NCBI RefSeq assembly: GCF_003997495.1
Contig: NZ_RZRU01000004.1
Span: 62,001-126,000 of the forward strand
From: Mesorhizobium sp. M7A.F.Ca.US.008.03.1.1
GTDB taxonomy: Bacteria > Pseudomonadota > Alphaproteobacteria > Rhizobiales > Rhizobiaceae
DNA length: 64,000 nucleotides
Direction of reading: 5' to 3'
The notes under the pieces were generated by a model, which saw only the letters and a list, made by a program, of their open reading frames with translations, ran no database searches and was not told the DNA's origin. Position numbers and translations under genes: made by a program. Shown in pieces: positions 10,317-21,100 of the stretch; the first letter of the stretch is position 1, and each line of letters begins with the position of its first letter.

Positions 10317-11261
10317 ATGGCCCTTGTCGACGACCCATTGATTGACGAAGCGGGCTTTCGCATGTCGGAAGCGACGGCGGGCGATTTCTTCGCGCTGCTG
10401 AAGCCGCGCGTCATGTCGCTGGTGGTGTTCACCGCCTTTGTCGGCCTGGTCGCCGCACCCGTGACCATCAACCCTCTGCTGGCGGTGATCGCCATCCTGG
10501 CTATTGCGATAGGTGCTGGCGCCTCCGGTGCGCTCAACATGTGGTACGATGCCGACATCGACGCCGTGATGACCAGGACCGCCAGCCGCCCGGTCCCGGC
10601 CGGCCGCATCCAGCCGCACGAAGCGCTGACCTTCGGGCTGGTGCTGTCGGTGCTGTCGGTGATGACGCTCGGCGTGCTGGTCAACTGGCTGGCGGCGACG
10701 CTGCTGGCCTTCACCATCTTTTTCTACGCCGTCGTTTACACGATGTGGCTGAAGCGCTGGACGCCGCAGAACATCGTCATCGGCGGGGCCGCCGGTGCCA
10801 TTCCGCCTGTGATCGGCTGGGCCGCGGTGACCGGGACGGTCAGCCTCGAGAGCATTGTCCTGTTCCTGATCATCTTCCTGTGGACGCCGCCGCATTTCTG
10901 GGCGCTGGCGCTGTTCAAGTCCGAGGACTACGCCAAGGCCGGCATCCCGATGATGCCGAATGTCGCCGGCCACGCTTCGACCCGCCGCCAGATCTTCGCC
11001 TATGCGCTGGTGCTTGCCCCGGTCGGCGTGCTGCCGTGGCTGCTTGGCTACACCACGCCGTTCTATGGCGTGGCCGCCCTGCTGCTGGGAGTCGGTTTTG
11101 TCTGGTACGCTTGGAAAGTGCTTGGCATAGCCGACGATGACCGCGTCATGAAACCGGCCAAGGCCCTGTTCGCCTATTCGCTGCTTTATCTCTTCGCCAT
11201 CTTCGCTGCCTATCTGGCCGACAGCGTTGTCGAACGCGCGCTTGCCATGGGTGGAGCATGA
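10317..11261 (+). CDS. ctaB: Protohaem IX farnesyltransferase (haem O synthase)
   Basis: A 314-aa UbiA-family polytopic membrane prenyltransferase that converts haem B to haem O, the first step to haem A for the oxidase encoded alongside. The first aspartate-rich motif [19 protein letters not shown] sits near residues 76-94, and the second conserved region is [24 protein letters not shown]. The family HFWALAL segment follows. The stop codon overlaps the next small gene (ATGA at 11258-11261). Length and motifs are normal. Confidence 0.96.
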   Translation: MALVDDPLIDEAGFRMSEATAGDFFALLKPRVMSLVVFTAFVGLVAAPVTINPLLAVIAILAIAIGAGASGALNMWYDADIDAVMTRTASRPVPAGRIQPHEALTFGLVLSVLSVMTLGVLVNWLAATLLAFTIFFYAVVYTMWLKRWTPQNIVIGGAAGAIPPVIGWAAVTGTVSLESIVLFLIIFLWTPPHFWALALFKSEDYAKAGIPMMPNVAGHASTRRQIFAYALVLAPVGVLPWLLGYTTPFYGVAALLLGVGFVWYAWKVLGIADDDRVMKPAKALFAYSLLYLFAIFAAYLADSVVERALAMGGA

Positions 11262-11422
11262 CCATGATAGAGGAAAAGCTCGAGACCGTCACGTTGACCG
11301 AGCGTCAGAAGAAGGCGCAGCGCAGCCGTTCCATCGCCATCGGCGTGGCGCTGGCGCTGCTGGTGGTCATTTTCTACATCGCGACGATCGTGAAGTTCGG
11401 CCACAATCTGGGCACGATGTGA
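11258..11422 (+). CDS. Small single-pass membrane protein of the cta operon (CoxF-like)
   Basis: A 54-aa gene lying exactly between ctaB and ctaG. It starts at the ATGA overlap with ctaB and its TGA shares one base with the ctaG start. The protein has a charged N-terminus ([23 protein letters not shown]) and one predicted transmembrane helix, about residues 26-46 ([20 protein letters not shown]), then [10 protein letters not shown] small protein in this position is conserved in alphaproteobacterial cox operons and is often called CoxF; its exact role in oxidase assembly is not settled. The tight coupling and clean membrane segment make it a real gene despite its size. Confidence 0.85.
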   Translation: MTMIEEKLETVTLTERQKKAQRSRSIAIGVALALLVVIFYIATIVKFGHNLGTM

Positions 11423-12054
11423 TGAGCGTCGAGACGTCCAAAAAAACGGCGGGCAAGAACAGCAACGTCATCGTCGCGGCTGTCTGCCTCGCCTTTTTCA
11501 CCGGCATGATCGGCATGGCCTATGCCGCGGTGCCGCTCTACAAGATGTTTTGCCAGGCGACCGGCTATGGCGGCACGACGCAACGTGCCGAGAAGCAGTA
11601 TGCCGGCCGCGTGCTCGACCGCGAGATCACCGTCCGCTTCGATGCCAACATCGCTGGTGTGCCGTGGGAGTTTCAGCCGGTCCAGCGCTCGATGACGATG
11701 AAGATCGGCGAGACCGTGCAGGCGCACTATCAGGCGACCAACAAGTTCGACCGTCCCGTGACCGGCCGCGCCACCTTCAACGTGCAGCCTGAACTGGCGG
11801 GACCCTATTTCAACAAGGTCGAGTGCTTCTGCTTCACCGACACGACGCTGAAGCCCGGCGAGACGCTGGACATGCCGGTCCTGTTCTACGTGGACCCTGA
11901 CATCGTCAACGTGCCGGAGCTCAAGGACGTGAAGACGATCACGCTGTCCTACACGATGTTCCCGGTCGAGAAGACCAAGCCGGTCGCCTCCTCTCAGCCG
12001 GCCGATGGCAATAGCAAGACAATTTCGAATACCGAAGCAAATCTCGGGGGTTGA
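11422..12054 (+). CDS. ctaG: Cytochrome c oxidase assembly protein CtaG (Cox11 family)
   Basis: A 210-aa membrane-anchored copper chaperone delivering Cu to the CuB site of subunit I. One N-terminal transmembrane segment ([23 protein letters not shown]) is followed by the conserved [15 protein letters not shown] and a periplasmic immunoglobulin-like domain containing the copper-binding [16 protein letters not shown]. The ATG at 11422 overlaps the upstream stop by 1 bp (TGATG); an open frame from 11227 runs through ctaB and the small gene and is not real. The protein is complete. Confidence 0.96.
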   Translation: MSVETSKKTAGKNSNVIVAAVCLAFFTGMIGMAYAAVPLYKMFCQATGYGGTTQRAEKQYAGRVLDREITVRFDANIAGVPWEFQPVQRSMTMKIGETVQAHYQATNKFDRPVTGRATFNVQPELAGPYFNKVECFCFTDTTLKPGETLDMPVLFYVDPDIVNVPELKDVKTITLSYTMFPVEKTKPVASSQPADGNSKTISNTEANLGG

Positions 12055-12055
12055 T

Positions 12056-12937
12056 ATGGCAGACGCGCACGCAAAACCACAGCATGACTATCATCTCGTC
12101 GACCCGAGCCCGTGGCCTTTTCTGGGATCGGTAGGCGCACTTGTCACCGCCTTTGGCGGCGTCTGCCTGATGGAGTACCTGAAGGGCGGCTCGTTCCCGA
12201 TCTTTGGCTTCAACATCGCCAATCCATGGCTGTTCTTCATCGGTCTCGTGATCATCCTCTACACCATGTTCGCCTGGTGGTCGGACACGATCAAGGAAGC
12301 GCATGAGGGCCATCACACGCGTGTCGTGTCGCTGCATCTGCGTTACGGCATGATCATGTTCATCGCCTCGGAGGTGATGTTCTTCGTTGCCTGGTTCTGG
12401 GCCTATTTCGATGCCAGCCTGTTTCCGAGCGAAGTCCAGCAATATGCCCGCACCGCGTTTACCGGCGGTGTCTGGCCGCCGAAGGGCATGGAGGTTCTCG
12501 ATCCCTTCCATCTGCCGCTCTACAACACCGTCATCCTGCTGCTGTCGGGCACCACGGTGACCTGGGCGCACCATTCGCTCATCCATGGCGATCGCAAGGG
12601 GCTGATCAACGGCCTGGTGCTGACCGTTGGCCTCGGCATGCTGTTCACCATGGTGCAGGCCTACGAGTACATGCACGCTCCGTTCGCCTTCAAGGATTCC
12701 ATCTATGGCGCCACCTTCTTCATGGCGACCGGCTTCCACGGTTTCCACGTCATCATCGGCACCATCTTCCTGTTGGTCTGCCTGATCCGGGCGATGAAGG
12801 GTGATTTCACCCCCAAGCAGCATTTCGGCTTCGAGGCGGCCGCCTGGTACTGGCACTTCGTCGACGTGGTCTGGCTGTTCCTGTTCGCCTCGATCTACGT
12901 CTGGGGATCGGTTGGCGCGGTGATCGAGGGCCACTGA
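12056..12937 (+). CDS. ctaE: Cytochrome c oxidase subunit III
   Basis: A 293-aa seven-helix subunit III. Family landmarks: N-terminal [13 protein letters not shown], then [38 protein letters not shown], the [16 protein letters not shown] loop and the C-terminal [26 protein letters not shown]. It stabilises subunit I and helps proton uptake. The ATG at 12056 is just after the ctaG stop and begins the conserved sequence. It is followed by a terminator-like hairpin, suggesting the end of the first transcription unit. Confidence 0.97.
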   Translation: MADAHAKPQHDYHLVDPSPWPFLGSVGALVTAFGGVCLMEYLKGGSFPIFGFNIANPWLFFIGLVIILYTMFAWWSDTIKEAHEGHHTRVVSLHLRYGMIMFIASEVMFFVAWFWAYFDASLFPSEVQQYARTAFTGGVWPPKGMEVLDPFHLPLYNTVILLLSGTTVTWAHHSLIHGDRKGLINGLVLTVGLGMLFTMVQAYEYMHAPFAFKDSIYGATFFMATGFHGFHVIIGTIFLLVCLIRAMKGDFTPKQHFGFEAAAWYWHFVDVVWLFLFASIYVWGSVGAVIEGH

Positions 12938-12963
12938 TCCGCCCTAGGGGATTTTCATTTCTG

Positions 12964-13000
12964 GAGGCGGCCGCGGCAACGTGGCCGCCTTCTTCTTTTT
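12964..13000 (+). terminator. Intrinsic terminator after ctaE
   Basis: GGCGGCC (within 12966-12972) pairs with GGCCGCC (12983-12989) around a GCGGCAACGT loop, and is followed by the T-rich tract TTCTTCTTTTT. Stem plus T tract fits a Rho-independent terminator ending the ctaC-ctaE unit 26 bp after the ctaE stop and just before the L,D-transpeptidase gene. Confidence 0.75.
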
Positions 13001-13027
13001 GGCGCAATGATTGCCGATCCATAGCCT

Positions 13028-13519
13028 ATGCGGCTAACAATTTTCCGGGCCATTTGCGCATTGATGATCGCGGCACTCCCGGCCTTTGCCGGCGAGAAGG
13101 TGGACCTGGTGCGTGTCCACAAGGCCGAACGCCGGCTGGAGCTGATCGGCGACGGCAAGGTCCTGCGAAACTACGGCATCGCGCTCGGCGGCGATCCCAT
13201 CGGGCACAAGCACCAGGAGGGCGATCAACGTACGCCCGAGGGGCGCTATGTCCTCGACTGGCGCAACCCGAACAGCATCGCGCATAAATCGATCCATATT
13301 TCGTACCCCAATGCCGACGATGAGGCCGCCGCCAGGGCGCGCAACGTCGACGCGGGCGGCATGATCATGATCCATGGCCAACCGAATGGTTATGGCTGGT
13401 GGGGCTGGCTGCTTCAATTGGTCGACTGGACCGATGGCTGCATTGCGGTTACGGACTCCGACATGGACGAAATCTGGACGCTGGTGGCCGATGGCACACC
13501 GATCGAAATCGAGCGGTAA
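13028..13519 (+). CDS. L,D-transpeptidase (YkuD) family protein
   Basis: A 163-aa exported YkuD-domain protein. A short signal peptide (RAICALMIAALPAFAG, cleavage near residue 21) is followed by a compact catalytic domain with VDLVRVHKAERRLELI, HQEGDQRTPEGRYVLDWRN and the active-site pattern MIMIHGQPNG..DWTDGCIAV (H, then S/T-x-G-C). Members cross-link peptidoglycan (3-3 bonds) or attach proteins to it in the periplasm. It sits between ctaE and DUF983/surf1, an unusual neighbour for oxidase genes, behind a terminator; it overlaps nothing and may share transcription with DUF983, which begins 3 bp after its stop. Confidence 0.9.
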   Translation: MRLTIFRAICALMIAALPAFAGEKVDLVRVHKAERRLELIGDGKVLRNYGIALGGDPIGHKHQEGDQRTPEGRYVLDWRNPNSIAHKSIHISYPNADDEAAARARNVDAGGMIMIHGQPNGYGWWGWLLQLVDWTDGCIAVTDSDMDEIWTLVADGTPIEIER

Positions 13520-13522
13520 GCA

Positions 13523-13927
13523 ATGAGCGATGACGCTTCCACGAGTGAAGACAGGGCGATCTGGCCTCCGATCGACCCGATTTCAGCTGGCCTGCACGGC
13601 CGCTGCCCGCGTTGCGGCGAGGGGCGGCTGTTTTCCGGCTTCCTCGCCGTCGGCAAGCGCTGCGTCAATTGCGGCCTCGATTATTCCTACGCTGACGCCG
13701 GCGACGGGCCGGCGGTGTTCGTGATCCTGATCATCGGCTTCCTCATTGTCGGCCTGGCGCTCTGGGTAGAAGTCACGCTCAGCCCGCCGCTCTGGCTGCA
13801 TCTGCTGGTCTGGATCCCGCTCGCTGTGGTGCTGTGCCTGACGGCGCTGCGGCTGATCAAGGGCGTTCTGCTGACGCTGCAATACCGCAACAAAGCGGCC
13901 GAGGGCCGGCTGGATCGCGGCGAATGA
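13523..13927 (+). CDS. DUF983 family membrane protein
   Basis: A 134-aa protein with an N-terminal zinc-ribbon-like pair (CPRCGEGRLFSGFLAVGKRCVNCGLDY, two C-x2-C) followed by two transmembrane helices (FVILIIGFLIVGLALWVEV and LLVWIPLAVVLCLTALRLI). DUF983 genes are commonly found between ctaE and surf1 in alphaproteobacteria, suggesting a role in cytochrome oxidase assembly, but no biochemical role is established. Its TGA overlaps the surf1 start (ATGA at 13924-13927). Confidence 0.9.
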   Translation: MSDDASTSEDRAIWPPIDPISAGLHGRCPRCGEGRLFSGFLAVGKRCVNCGLDYSYADAGDGPAVFVILIIGFLIVGLALWVEVTLSPPLWLHLLVWIPLAVVLCLTALRLIKGVLLTLQYRNKAAEGRLDRGE

Positions 13928-14679
13928 GCGAGGCTTCCGTTAAGACGGACGGTCGTTCGCGGCCGCGATCGGCATTGCTGCTCGGCCTTGGCCTTGTGCT
14001 GTTCCTGATCCTGCTGACGCTCGGCACCTGGCAGGTGCAGCGCCTGTATTGGAAGGAAGGCCTTCTGCAGACCATCGACCAGCGCACTCATTCGGCGCCC
14101 TTGCCGTTGGTTGAGGTCGAGAAAGAGTTCGCCGCCACCGGGGATGTCGATTATACGCCTGTCACCGTCACCGGCACGTTCCTGCATCAAGGCGAACGCC
14201 ATTTCTACGCGACCTGGGAAGGTGACGCCGGCTTCAACGTCTACACGCCGCTGGCGCTCGACGATGGCCGCTTCGTCCTGATCAATCGCGGCTTCGTGCC
14301 TTACGATCTGAAGGACGCCGCCAAGCGCGCCAAGGGACAGGTGACAGGCAGGGTGACGGTCACCGGGCTCGCTCGCAACCCCCTGCCGGCGAAGCCGTCG
14401 GTGATGCTTCCCGACAACGACGTGGCGAAGAACATCTTCTACTGGAAGGATCGCGACGTGATGGCTGCGAGCGCCGGTCTGCCGGCGGGTGCTGCGCTGG
14501 TGCCGATCTTCATCGACGCAGACAAGACTCCAAATCCAGGCGGATTGCCGGTTGGCGGCGTCACCATCATCGACCTGCCGAACAGCCATCTGCAATATGC
14601 TGTCACCTGGTACGGGCTTGCCGCAGCGCTCGCCGCCGTGCTCATCCTGCGGCTTCGCCGCCCTGCGAAAGAGGAATGA
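13924..14679 (+). CDS. SURF1 family cytochrome oxidase biogenesis protein
   Basis: A 251-aa SURF1 homologue. An N-terminal transmembrane helix (ALLLGLGLVLFLILLTLGTWQVQRLYWKE, quoted in part as LTLGTWQVQRL) carries the conserved GxWQxxRxxWK signature. A periplasmic domain follows with YTPVTVTGTFLHQGE and FVLINRGFVP, and a second C-terminal helix (YAVTWYGLAAALAAVLIL) with the conserved N-x-HLxYA-x-TW pattern. SURF1 binds haem a and helps insert it into subunit I. The ATG at 13924 overlaps the DUF983 stop; the open frame from 13834 lies inside DUF983. Confidence 0.93.
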   Translation: MSEASVKTDGRSRPRSALLLGLGLVLFLILLTLGTWQVQRLYWKEGLLQTIDQRTHSAPLPLVEVEKEFAATGDVDYTPVTVTGTFLHQGERHFYATWEGDAGFNVYTPLALDDGRFVLINRGFVPYDLKDAAKRAKGQVTGRVTVTGLARNPLPAKPSVMLPDNDVAKNIFYWKDRDVMAASAGLPAGAALVPIFIDADKTPNPGGLPVGGVTIIDLPNSHLQYAVTWYGLAAALAAVLILRLRRPAKEE

Positions 14680-14767
14680 ACGCGGGCGACGCCCCCTTTC
14701 TACCGATGCCCTTGACAGGGCAGGGGTGCGCACCTCATTTCGGCTTTGATCAACCGGCCCGGATTTA

Positions 14768-15778
14768 ATGCTTCAGACAACCACCAAACCACCTCTGACG
14801 ATCCGGCTCTGCCAGCCGCGCGGTTTTTGCGCCGGTGTCGACCGTGCCATCCAGATCGTCGTGCTGGCGCTGAAGAAATATGGCGCGCCGGTCTATGTCC
14901 GTCATGAGATCGTGCACAACCGCTACGTCGTCGAGGGGCTGCAAAGCCTTGGCGCCGTCTTCATCGAGGAACTCTCCGAGATCCCGGCCAAACATCGGCA
15001 GTCGCCCGTCGTGTTCTCGGCGCATGGCGTGCCGAAATCGGTGCCTGCGGATGCGAAGGCGCGCAATCTCTTCTATCTCGATGCCACCTGCCCGCTGGTG
15101 TCGAAGGTCCACAAGCAGGCGATGCGCCATCAGCGGCTCGGCCGCCATGTGCTGTTGATTGGTCACGCCGGACACCCCGAGGTGATCGGCACCATGGGCC
15201 AGCTCCCGGACGGAGCGGTGACGCTGATCGAGACCGAAGCCGATGCCGCAAAGCTCTCGCCCGCCGATCCGCAGGCGCTCGGCTTCGTTACCCAGACCAC
15301 ATTGTCGGTCGAGGACACCGCCGGCATCATCCGCGCCTTGCAGGACCGCTTTCCGGCGCTGCAGGCGCCGGCGGCGGAATCGATCTGCTATGCCACCACC
15401 AACCGCCAGGAGGCCGTCAAGGACACCGCGCCGGGCGCTGATCTCTATCTGATCGTCGGCGCGCCGAATTCCTCCAATTCGCGACGCCTTGTCGAAGTGG
15501 CGGAGCGTGCAGGCGCTACCATGTCGCTTCTCGTGCAGCGCGCCGCCGAGATTCCGTGGAATGACATCGGCAACATTTCGACGCTCGGCCTGTCGGCCGG
15601 CGCGTCGGCGCCCGAGATCATCGTCGACGAGATCATCGACGCGTTCCGGCAGCGCTTCGATGTCACGATCGACCTGGCCATCACGGCCACGGAAACCGAG
15701 GATTTTCCGGTCATGCGGGTATTGCGCGATGTCGAACTGACGCGGGCCGACATGGCCTTCGTCAATGGAGCCGCGTAA
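14768..15778 (+). CDS. ispH: 4-hydroxy-3-methylbut-2-enyl diphosphate reductase
   Basis: A 336-aa IspH/LytB enzyme, last step of the MEP isoprenoid pathway, forming IPP and DMAPP. The three Fe-S cysteines are in [14 protein letters not shown] near residue 20, [13 protein letters not shown] near 107 and [14 protein letters not shown] near 207. The catalytic region [10 protein letters not shown] and the [15 protein letters not shown] phosphate-binding segment are also visible. It ends 5 bp before thrB; ispH-thrB-rnhA is a common rhizobial gene order. Length and motifs are normal. Confidence 0.97.
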   Translation: MLQTTTKPPLTIRLCQPRGFCAGVDRAIQIVVLALKKYGAPVYVRHEIVHNRYVVEGLQSLGAVFIEELSEIPAKHRQSPVVFSAHGVPKSVPADAKARNLFYLDATCPLVSKVHKQAMRHQRLGRHVLLIGHAGHPEVIGTMGQLPDGAVTLIETEADAAKLSPADPQALGFVTQTTLSVEDTAGIIRALQDRFPALQAPAAESICYATTNRQEAVKDTAPGADLYLIVGAPNSSNSRRLVEVAERAGATMSLLVQRAAEIPWNDIGNISTLGLSAGASAPEIIVDEIIDAFRQRFDVTIDLAITATETEDFPVMRVLRDVELTRADMAFVNGAA

Positions 15779-15783
15779 GGCAC

Positions 15784-16746
15784 ATGGCGGTCTACACCGA
15801 CGTTGCGGAAGGCGAACTCGGCGCATTCCTGAAGCACTATCCGGTCGGCGATCTCCTGTCCTACAAGGGCATCGCCGAAGGCACCGAGAACTCGAACTTT
15901 CTGCTGCACACCTCGAGCGGCTCCTACATCCTGACGCTCTATGAGAAGCGCGTCGAGAAGGCGGATCTGCCGTTTTTCCTCGGGCTGATGGGCCATCTCG
16001 CCAACAAAGGCGTGTCCTGCCCGCTGCCGGTGACCGCGCATGACGGCAGCGTCATCGGCACGCTCGCCGGCCGGCCGGCGGTCATCATCACCTTCCTGGA
16101 AGGGCTTTCGTTGCGGCGACCAACGGCGACGCATTGTGCCGAGGTCGGCAAGGCGTTGGCGCAGTTGCATCTGGCCGGCGCCGATTTTTCGATGACGCGT
16201 CCGAATGCACTGGCCATCGACGGCTGGCGCAAGCTCTGGGACGCAGCCCGCGACCGCGCCGACGAGGTCGAGCCGGGGCTGGCGGCCGAGGTCGATGCCG
16301 ACTTCGCCGATTTCGAGCGCGACTGGCCGAAGGACCTTCCCAAAGGTATCATTCACGCCGATCTTTTCCCGGACAACGTCTTCTTCCTCGGCGAAAGGCT
16401 CTCCGGTCTGATCGACTTCTATTTCGCCTGCGACGACCTCTATGCCTACGATATCGCCACCTGTCTCAACGCTTGGTGCTTCGAGAAGGATTTTTCCTTC
16501 AACCTAACCAAGGGCAAGGCGCTGCTCGCCGGCTACCAGAGCCTCCGGCCCCTGAGCGGCCAGGAAAAGGCTGCGCTGCCGATGCTGGCGCGCGGTTCGG
16601 CGTTGCGCTTCATGCTGACCCGGCTGTACGACTGGCTGACCGTTCCCGATGGCGGGCTGGTGATGAAACGCGATCCGACCGAATACATCAGAAGGATGCG
16701 GTTCCACCGGGCGATCAAATCTCCTTCGGAATATGGACTGGCCTGA
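15784..16746 (+). CDS. thrB: Homoserine kinase (ThrB2, aminoglycoside-phosphotransferase fold)
   Basis: A 320-aa homoserine kinase of the non-GHMP type used by rhizobia. It begins [19 protein letters not shown] and contains the substrate/ATP region [13 protein letters not shown], the catalytic loop [14 protein letters not shown] near residue 192 and the metal-binding [15 protein letters not shown]. It phosphorylates homoserine for threonine synthesis; the next enzyme, threonine synthase, is encoded about 17 kb downstream at 33104-34501. The start is 5 bp after the ispH stop, so the two are probably co-transcribed. Confidence 0.95.
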   Translation: MAVYTDVAEGELGAFLKHYPVGDLLSYKGIAEGTENSNFLLHTSSGSYILTLYEKRVEKADLPFFLGLMGHLANKGVSCPLPVTAHDGSVIGTLAGRPAVIITFLEGLSLRRPTATHCAEVGKALAQLHLAGADFSMTRPNALAIDGWRKLWDAARDRADEVEPGLAAEVDADFADFERDWPKDLPKGIIHADLFPDNVFFLGERLSGLIDFYFACDDLYAYDIATCLNAWCFEKDFSFNLTKGKALLAGYQSLRPLSGQEKAALPMLARGSALRFMLTRLYDWLTVPDGGLVMKRDPTEYIRRMRFHRAIKSPSEYGLA

Positions 16747-16757
16747 TATGGGGTATC

Positions 16758-17288
16758 ATGAGCAAACTGGTTGAGATCTTCACCGACGGCGCCTGCTCGG
16801 GCAATCCCGGCCCCGGCGGCTGGGGCGCAATCCTGCGCTTCAACGGCACCACCAAGGAGCTTTCCGGCGGTGAGGCCGAGACGACCAACAACCGCATGGA
16901 ATTGTTGGCCGCTATTTCGGCGCTGAATGCGCTGAAGGAACCTTGCGTTGTCGACCTTCACACCGACAGCAAATATGTCATGGACGGTATTTCCAAGTGG
17001 ATCCACGGCTGGAAGAAGAACGGCTGGAAGACCGCCGACAAGAAGCCTGTGAAGAACGGTGAACTCTGGCAGGCGCTCGACGAGGCCAACAAGCGTCACA
17101 AGGTCACCTGGAACTGGGTCAAGGGCCATGACGGCCATGTCGAGAACGAGCGCGCCGACGAACTCGCGCGCGAAGGCATGGCGCCGTTCAAGAAAGGCCC
17201 GTTCAGGCCTGCAGCTGCGCCAAAGCCTGCTGCGCCGGCCAAACAACCGGCAATCGCGAAAGTGCGGCGCTCGACCCAGAGCTATTGA
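16758..17288 (+). CDS. rnhA: Ribonuclease HI
   Basis: A 176-aa RNase HI that cleaves RNA in RNA-DNA hybrids. Catalytic acids are present in order: D in [20 protein letters not shown] in [11 protein letters not shown] in [13 protein letters not shown] and D in [12 protein letters not shown], with the basic [17 protein letters not shown] substrate-handling region. The C-terminus has an extra Pro/Ala/Lys tail of about 25 residues beyond the E. coli enzyme. The ATG at 16758 begins the conserved sequence; the frame upstream runs out of phase through thrB. Confidence 0.95.
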   Translation: MSKLVEIFTDGACSGNPGPGGWGAILRFNGTTKELSGGEAETTNNRMELLAAISALNALKEPCVVDLHTDSKYVMDGISKWIHGWKKNGWKTADKKPVKNGELWQALDEANKRHKVTWNWVKGHDGHVENERADELAREGMAPFKKGPFRPAAAPKPAAPAKQPAIAKVRRSTQSY

Positions 17289-17328
17289 TTCCGAGCGCTG
17301 GACGGGTCTCGGGCAGGGGATTTCTATC

Positions 17329-17911
17329 GTGCCGCTCCTCTACTACGTCACGCATCCCCAGGTTCAGGTCGATGCCAAAGTTCCCGTGCCGGAATGGGGG
17401 CTGTCCGACATCGGACGGGCGAGAGCGGTCGCAATGCTCGATCAACCCTGTCGGGTCGATCCGGCGTATCGTGTCGTCGGCTGAACGCAAGGCGATGGAA
17501 ACCACCGAGATCCTCGCAACGCATCTGCGTCTTGCCATCGAGGTGAGGGAACGGATGCATGAGAACGATCGATCGGCAACGGGCTTTCTGCCGCCGCCGG
17601 AGTTCGAGGCTGTCGCGGACCAGTTCTTCGCCAATCCACACGAGAGCGTTCGCGGGTGGGAGCGCGCCATCGATGCCCAGCATCGCACCGTGAGCGAAGT
17701 CGAAGTCGTGCTCCGCAGCAATGACGCCGACGACATTGCTTTCGTAGGTCATGGAGGCGTCGGAACGCTGCTGTTGCTGTCTCTCAGTGGCAAGGAAATC
17801 AGCCGCCAAGCGGATCAGCCGGCCGGCGGCGGCAATTATTTCGCGTACGATATCGGCGCAGCCCGTGTCGTCCGCGGATGGCGGCTGATCGACGGGCCGG
17901 CGCAGCCGTGA
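17329..17911 (+). pseudogene. Histidine phosphatase family gene with an internal frameshift
   Basis: The N-terminal half is read from GTG at 17329 (VPLLYYVTHPQVQVDAKVP, then EWGLSDIGRARAVAMLDQP), behind GGGCAGGGGA. It runs out of frame and stops at 17484. The C-terminal half continues in another frame (RRIVSSAERKAMETTEILATHLRL, then FVGHGGVGTLLLLSLSGKEIS) to the stop at 17911. The break lies at about 17446-17451 (CAACCCTGTCGGG); restoring two G after CCCTG, or removing one base, would rejoin them as QPWVGSIRRIVSSAE. The usual phosphatase RHG motif is THP here, as I recall for a rhizobial subfamily, so the ancestral protein may not have been a classical phosphatase. A sequencing error cannot be excluded. 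Confidence 0.72.
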
Positions 17912-18091
17912 AGCTCAGACCAGACCAGATGCGCGTCAGCGACATCGATCTCCCAGACAGGGGATGTCGTCGAGTGTGAAGACGACGCGCATGGTTGTTG
18001 TCTGCACTCCCATGATCCGGCTCCCCCGCCAACCCACAGGCGAGAGGTCCTGGGCAGCCGTCGCACGTTTCGGCGATCGCCGCTCTGCAAT

Positions 18092-18119
18092 TTGTGCTCT
18101 GTCGTACTTTTGATAGTAT
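18092..18119 (+). promoter_or_regulatory. Possible sigma-70-type promoter of the YcaO locus
   Basis: TTGTGC at 18092-18097 and TAGTAT at 18114-18119 are spaced 16 bp apart and end 20 bp before the start of the cyclase/AAA gene. The flanking segment (TTTGTGC to TTTTGATAGTATG) is more AT-rich than its surroundings. The match is imperfect and was made by eye. Confidence 0.35.
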
Positions 18120-18139
18120 GCCGTGTCAGCGAGGGTGAC

Positions 18140-21100
18140 ATGTCGGATAGGAGCCGAGTTGATGTTCCGAGGGCCGGCACTGGCTTGCGCCTTCCGGTCG
18201 GTGCGGGCTTGATCGACGATGGCGCTCAAGCCCGTCACGAGCGGCGTGTCCTGACCGCCCTGTGCTACGATCTCGTCGGTTCCACCGAGTTGCTCGGACT
18301 GCTTGGCATCGAGGATTTCGAGGAACTGATCCTGGCGTTTCAGCTGGCCGCCAAGGAAGCGATAGCATCCTGCTCCGGCACCGTGAGGGTCGAGGTCGGC
18401 GATGGCGGCGTCGCAATGTTCCCGGTCGATCTGGGCGCGAAGGATTCGGCATCGCTGGCAATCAGCGCCGGACTTGCAATCGTCAAGGCGTGCAAGCGCC
18501 TCGCGGCGGAGAAAGGGAGGAGCGACCTGCATGTAAGGGTCGGCGTGGCGACCTCAATGGCGCTGATCCTGAAGGGCGACACCGCCGCAGCGCAGGACAC
18601 TGTCACCGGTCCTGCATTTGCGCTGGCAGCCAGGCTGCAGGCAATCGCCAGGTCGGACACCGTCTTCGTCTCCAACGATACGCGCAATCTGACACGCCGC
18701 TCACACGTATTCAGCTTCTGTGGCGCTCACCTGATCAAAGGTTTCGCGCAACCCGAGCAGGTCTGGCAGGCGCTGAGCCACAAGCGAAAGGTAGACCGCT
18801 TCTTCGCGTTCGGACGCCTCGCCAGCCCCTTGATCGACCGTACGGATGAGGCCAAGCTGATACATCAATGTTGGACCGAAGCCGTTTCGGGACGGGGCCA
18901 GGTCATCCTGATCGAGGGCGAAGCCGGCATTGGCAAGTCGCGCATCCTGCACGAGGTGCGTCGGCGAACGCGCTTCCAGCGCGACAAGTTGCTCCTCTTC
19001 CAATGTATGCCAGGCGACTCGCGCTCGACGCTGTATCCACTACGGCAGGCGATGCTGGGAAATTTCGACGCCGGCGAGCCTGCATTGACTTCGACGCTTG
19101 TGGCCGAGGTGTTCGCCGCGCATGACGTTCACGACGGTGAAGTCGTCGACATCTTTTCTTTTCTGCTGGGCGCGGAAGGCGCAAGTTCCGGATTCCAGGA
19201 GATGGATCCGGACGTAATCCGGGAGAAGGCTGACTGGGCCGCGCGCCGAGCGCTACAAGCAATGTGCGCCGGTGGCCCGCTGGTCTTATTCGTTGAAGAT
19301 ATTCACTGGATCGACCTGACGTCGAAGCAGCTGCTCGGCGAGCTTGCAAAGCTGGTTCCCAGTTGTCCTGTGCTCTTGATCGTGACGACAAGGCCTGGAT
19401 TTGGCGACTGGTTGGACGGAAAAAGCAAACATGTCCTGCTCGCTCCCCTGGAGCATGCGGACACCTTGCAGGCAATCGCGACGATGTGGCCTCAGGGCAA
19501 GCGAGCGCTCGCGCCTGAGCCTGAGCTGATAGAGTTGGTCGAGCGCGTAACCGGCGGTGTGCCACTGTTCATCGAAGAGGTTTGCCAATGGATGGCGGAG
19601 GATATCGCCAACCGCACGGAGCAGCTGCCACAAGGCGCTTCGCTCGGCCGCGCGTCGGTGTTGGAAACTGTGCTGGATGCCCGGCTGGAGCCTCTCGGCC
19701 GCGCCCGCGAGGTAGCGCGAGCGGCCGCCGTCGCCGGCGGCAGGTCCAGCCTGGACTTACTGTCGGCGCTCTTGCCGGAATTTGACCAGGGCACAATCTC
19801 CGCGGCGCTCGATGCCTTGGGCGAGGCAGGCTTCGTTCGCGCCAGGCACGCAGGCGTTTCGCTATACGCGTTCCGGCATGCACTCATCCAGGAAACGATC
19901 TACAATGGAACGCTGCGGAAGCGGCGGCAGACCCTACATCAGCGTCTCTATGCGGCGGTGAACGGCAACCGCAGCATCGCCAGATGGCTGACGACGGCAG
20001 CACTTGCCGACCATGCCGAGCGAGGAGGCCTGCTGGAGGAAGCGATCGGCGAATTCGTCAATGCCGGCATGGAAAGCTCGTCCCGTTCGGCCATGACCGA
20101 GGCAAGGCAACTGCTCGAGCACGCCATCGGACTTTGCGAGCAGATTTCCGATCATGACAGACAGGACGCGCTACGGCTCTCGGCAATGGTGGCGCTCGGG
20201 CCGATACTGACTGCCGTCGAAGGGCCGAATTCCGAGCACGCCCGCAAGCTCTATGACGACGGCGTAAAGATCGCACGGCGACGGCCGATGGCGGAGCGCG
20301 CCAAGTGGTTCCCGATCTATTGGGGTTGGTGGTTCACCGGCTCGATCGTCGATGGCGAGCGGGCGCAGGCCGTTGTCAGCGACCTGACGGAGGTCAATGA
20401 CCCAGAGATCCAGTTGCAGGCCAGGCACTGCTTGTGGGCGGTCGATTTCAATCGCGGAGACCATAGCGGATGCATAGCTGCGATTGATGCCGGATTGCCG
20501 CTCTATGACGTGGGCCAGGGGCACGCGAATGCCACCCGTTTCGGGGGGCATGACGCGCGTGTGTGCGGCTTGGCGCATCGTGCATTGTCGCTGTGGTTCT
20601 CGGGGCGTGCAACAAGCGCTCTTCGGTCCATGTCCGAGGCCCGGCGCTGGGCGCAACAGACTGGCCATGTCAGCAGCATCACGCATGCCTGCATCAATGA
20701 CGCCATGCTCAGTTGCTATCGCCGCGACTTCGCAGCGCTGCGTCACGTGATTGCGGATCTACGACAGCTGACCGCGCGTTATCACCTGCCTTCGCTCGCC
20801 GTCTCGGCGCAAATCTTCGAGGGCTGGTGCGATGGCAACGCTGGCCATCTCGAGCAAGGCAAGGACAAGATGCGCGAGGGCCTCGGCCTGCATGGAAAGG
20901 TGCAGACGCCGGAGGACGAGCCCGTCTATTGCGGCATGTTGGCGGAACTTCTAGCGCGCTCGGGTGAGACCGACCAGGCGCTCGCGCTGCTTCATTCAGC
21001 TGTAGCCGAGGCCGAGGCGGGCGGCAGTTGCTACTGGCTGGCGGAGCTGCACCGGCGAATCGCGCAACTTCTCGTCCTCGTCAAGGCGGAAGCCAGCCAG

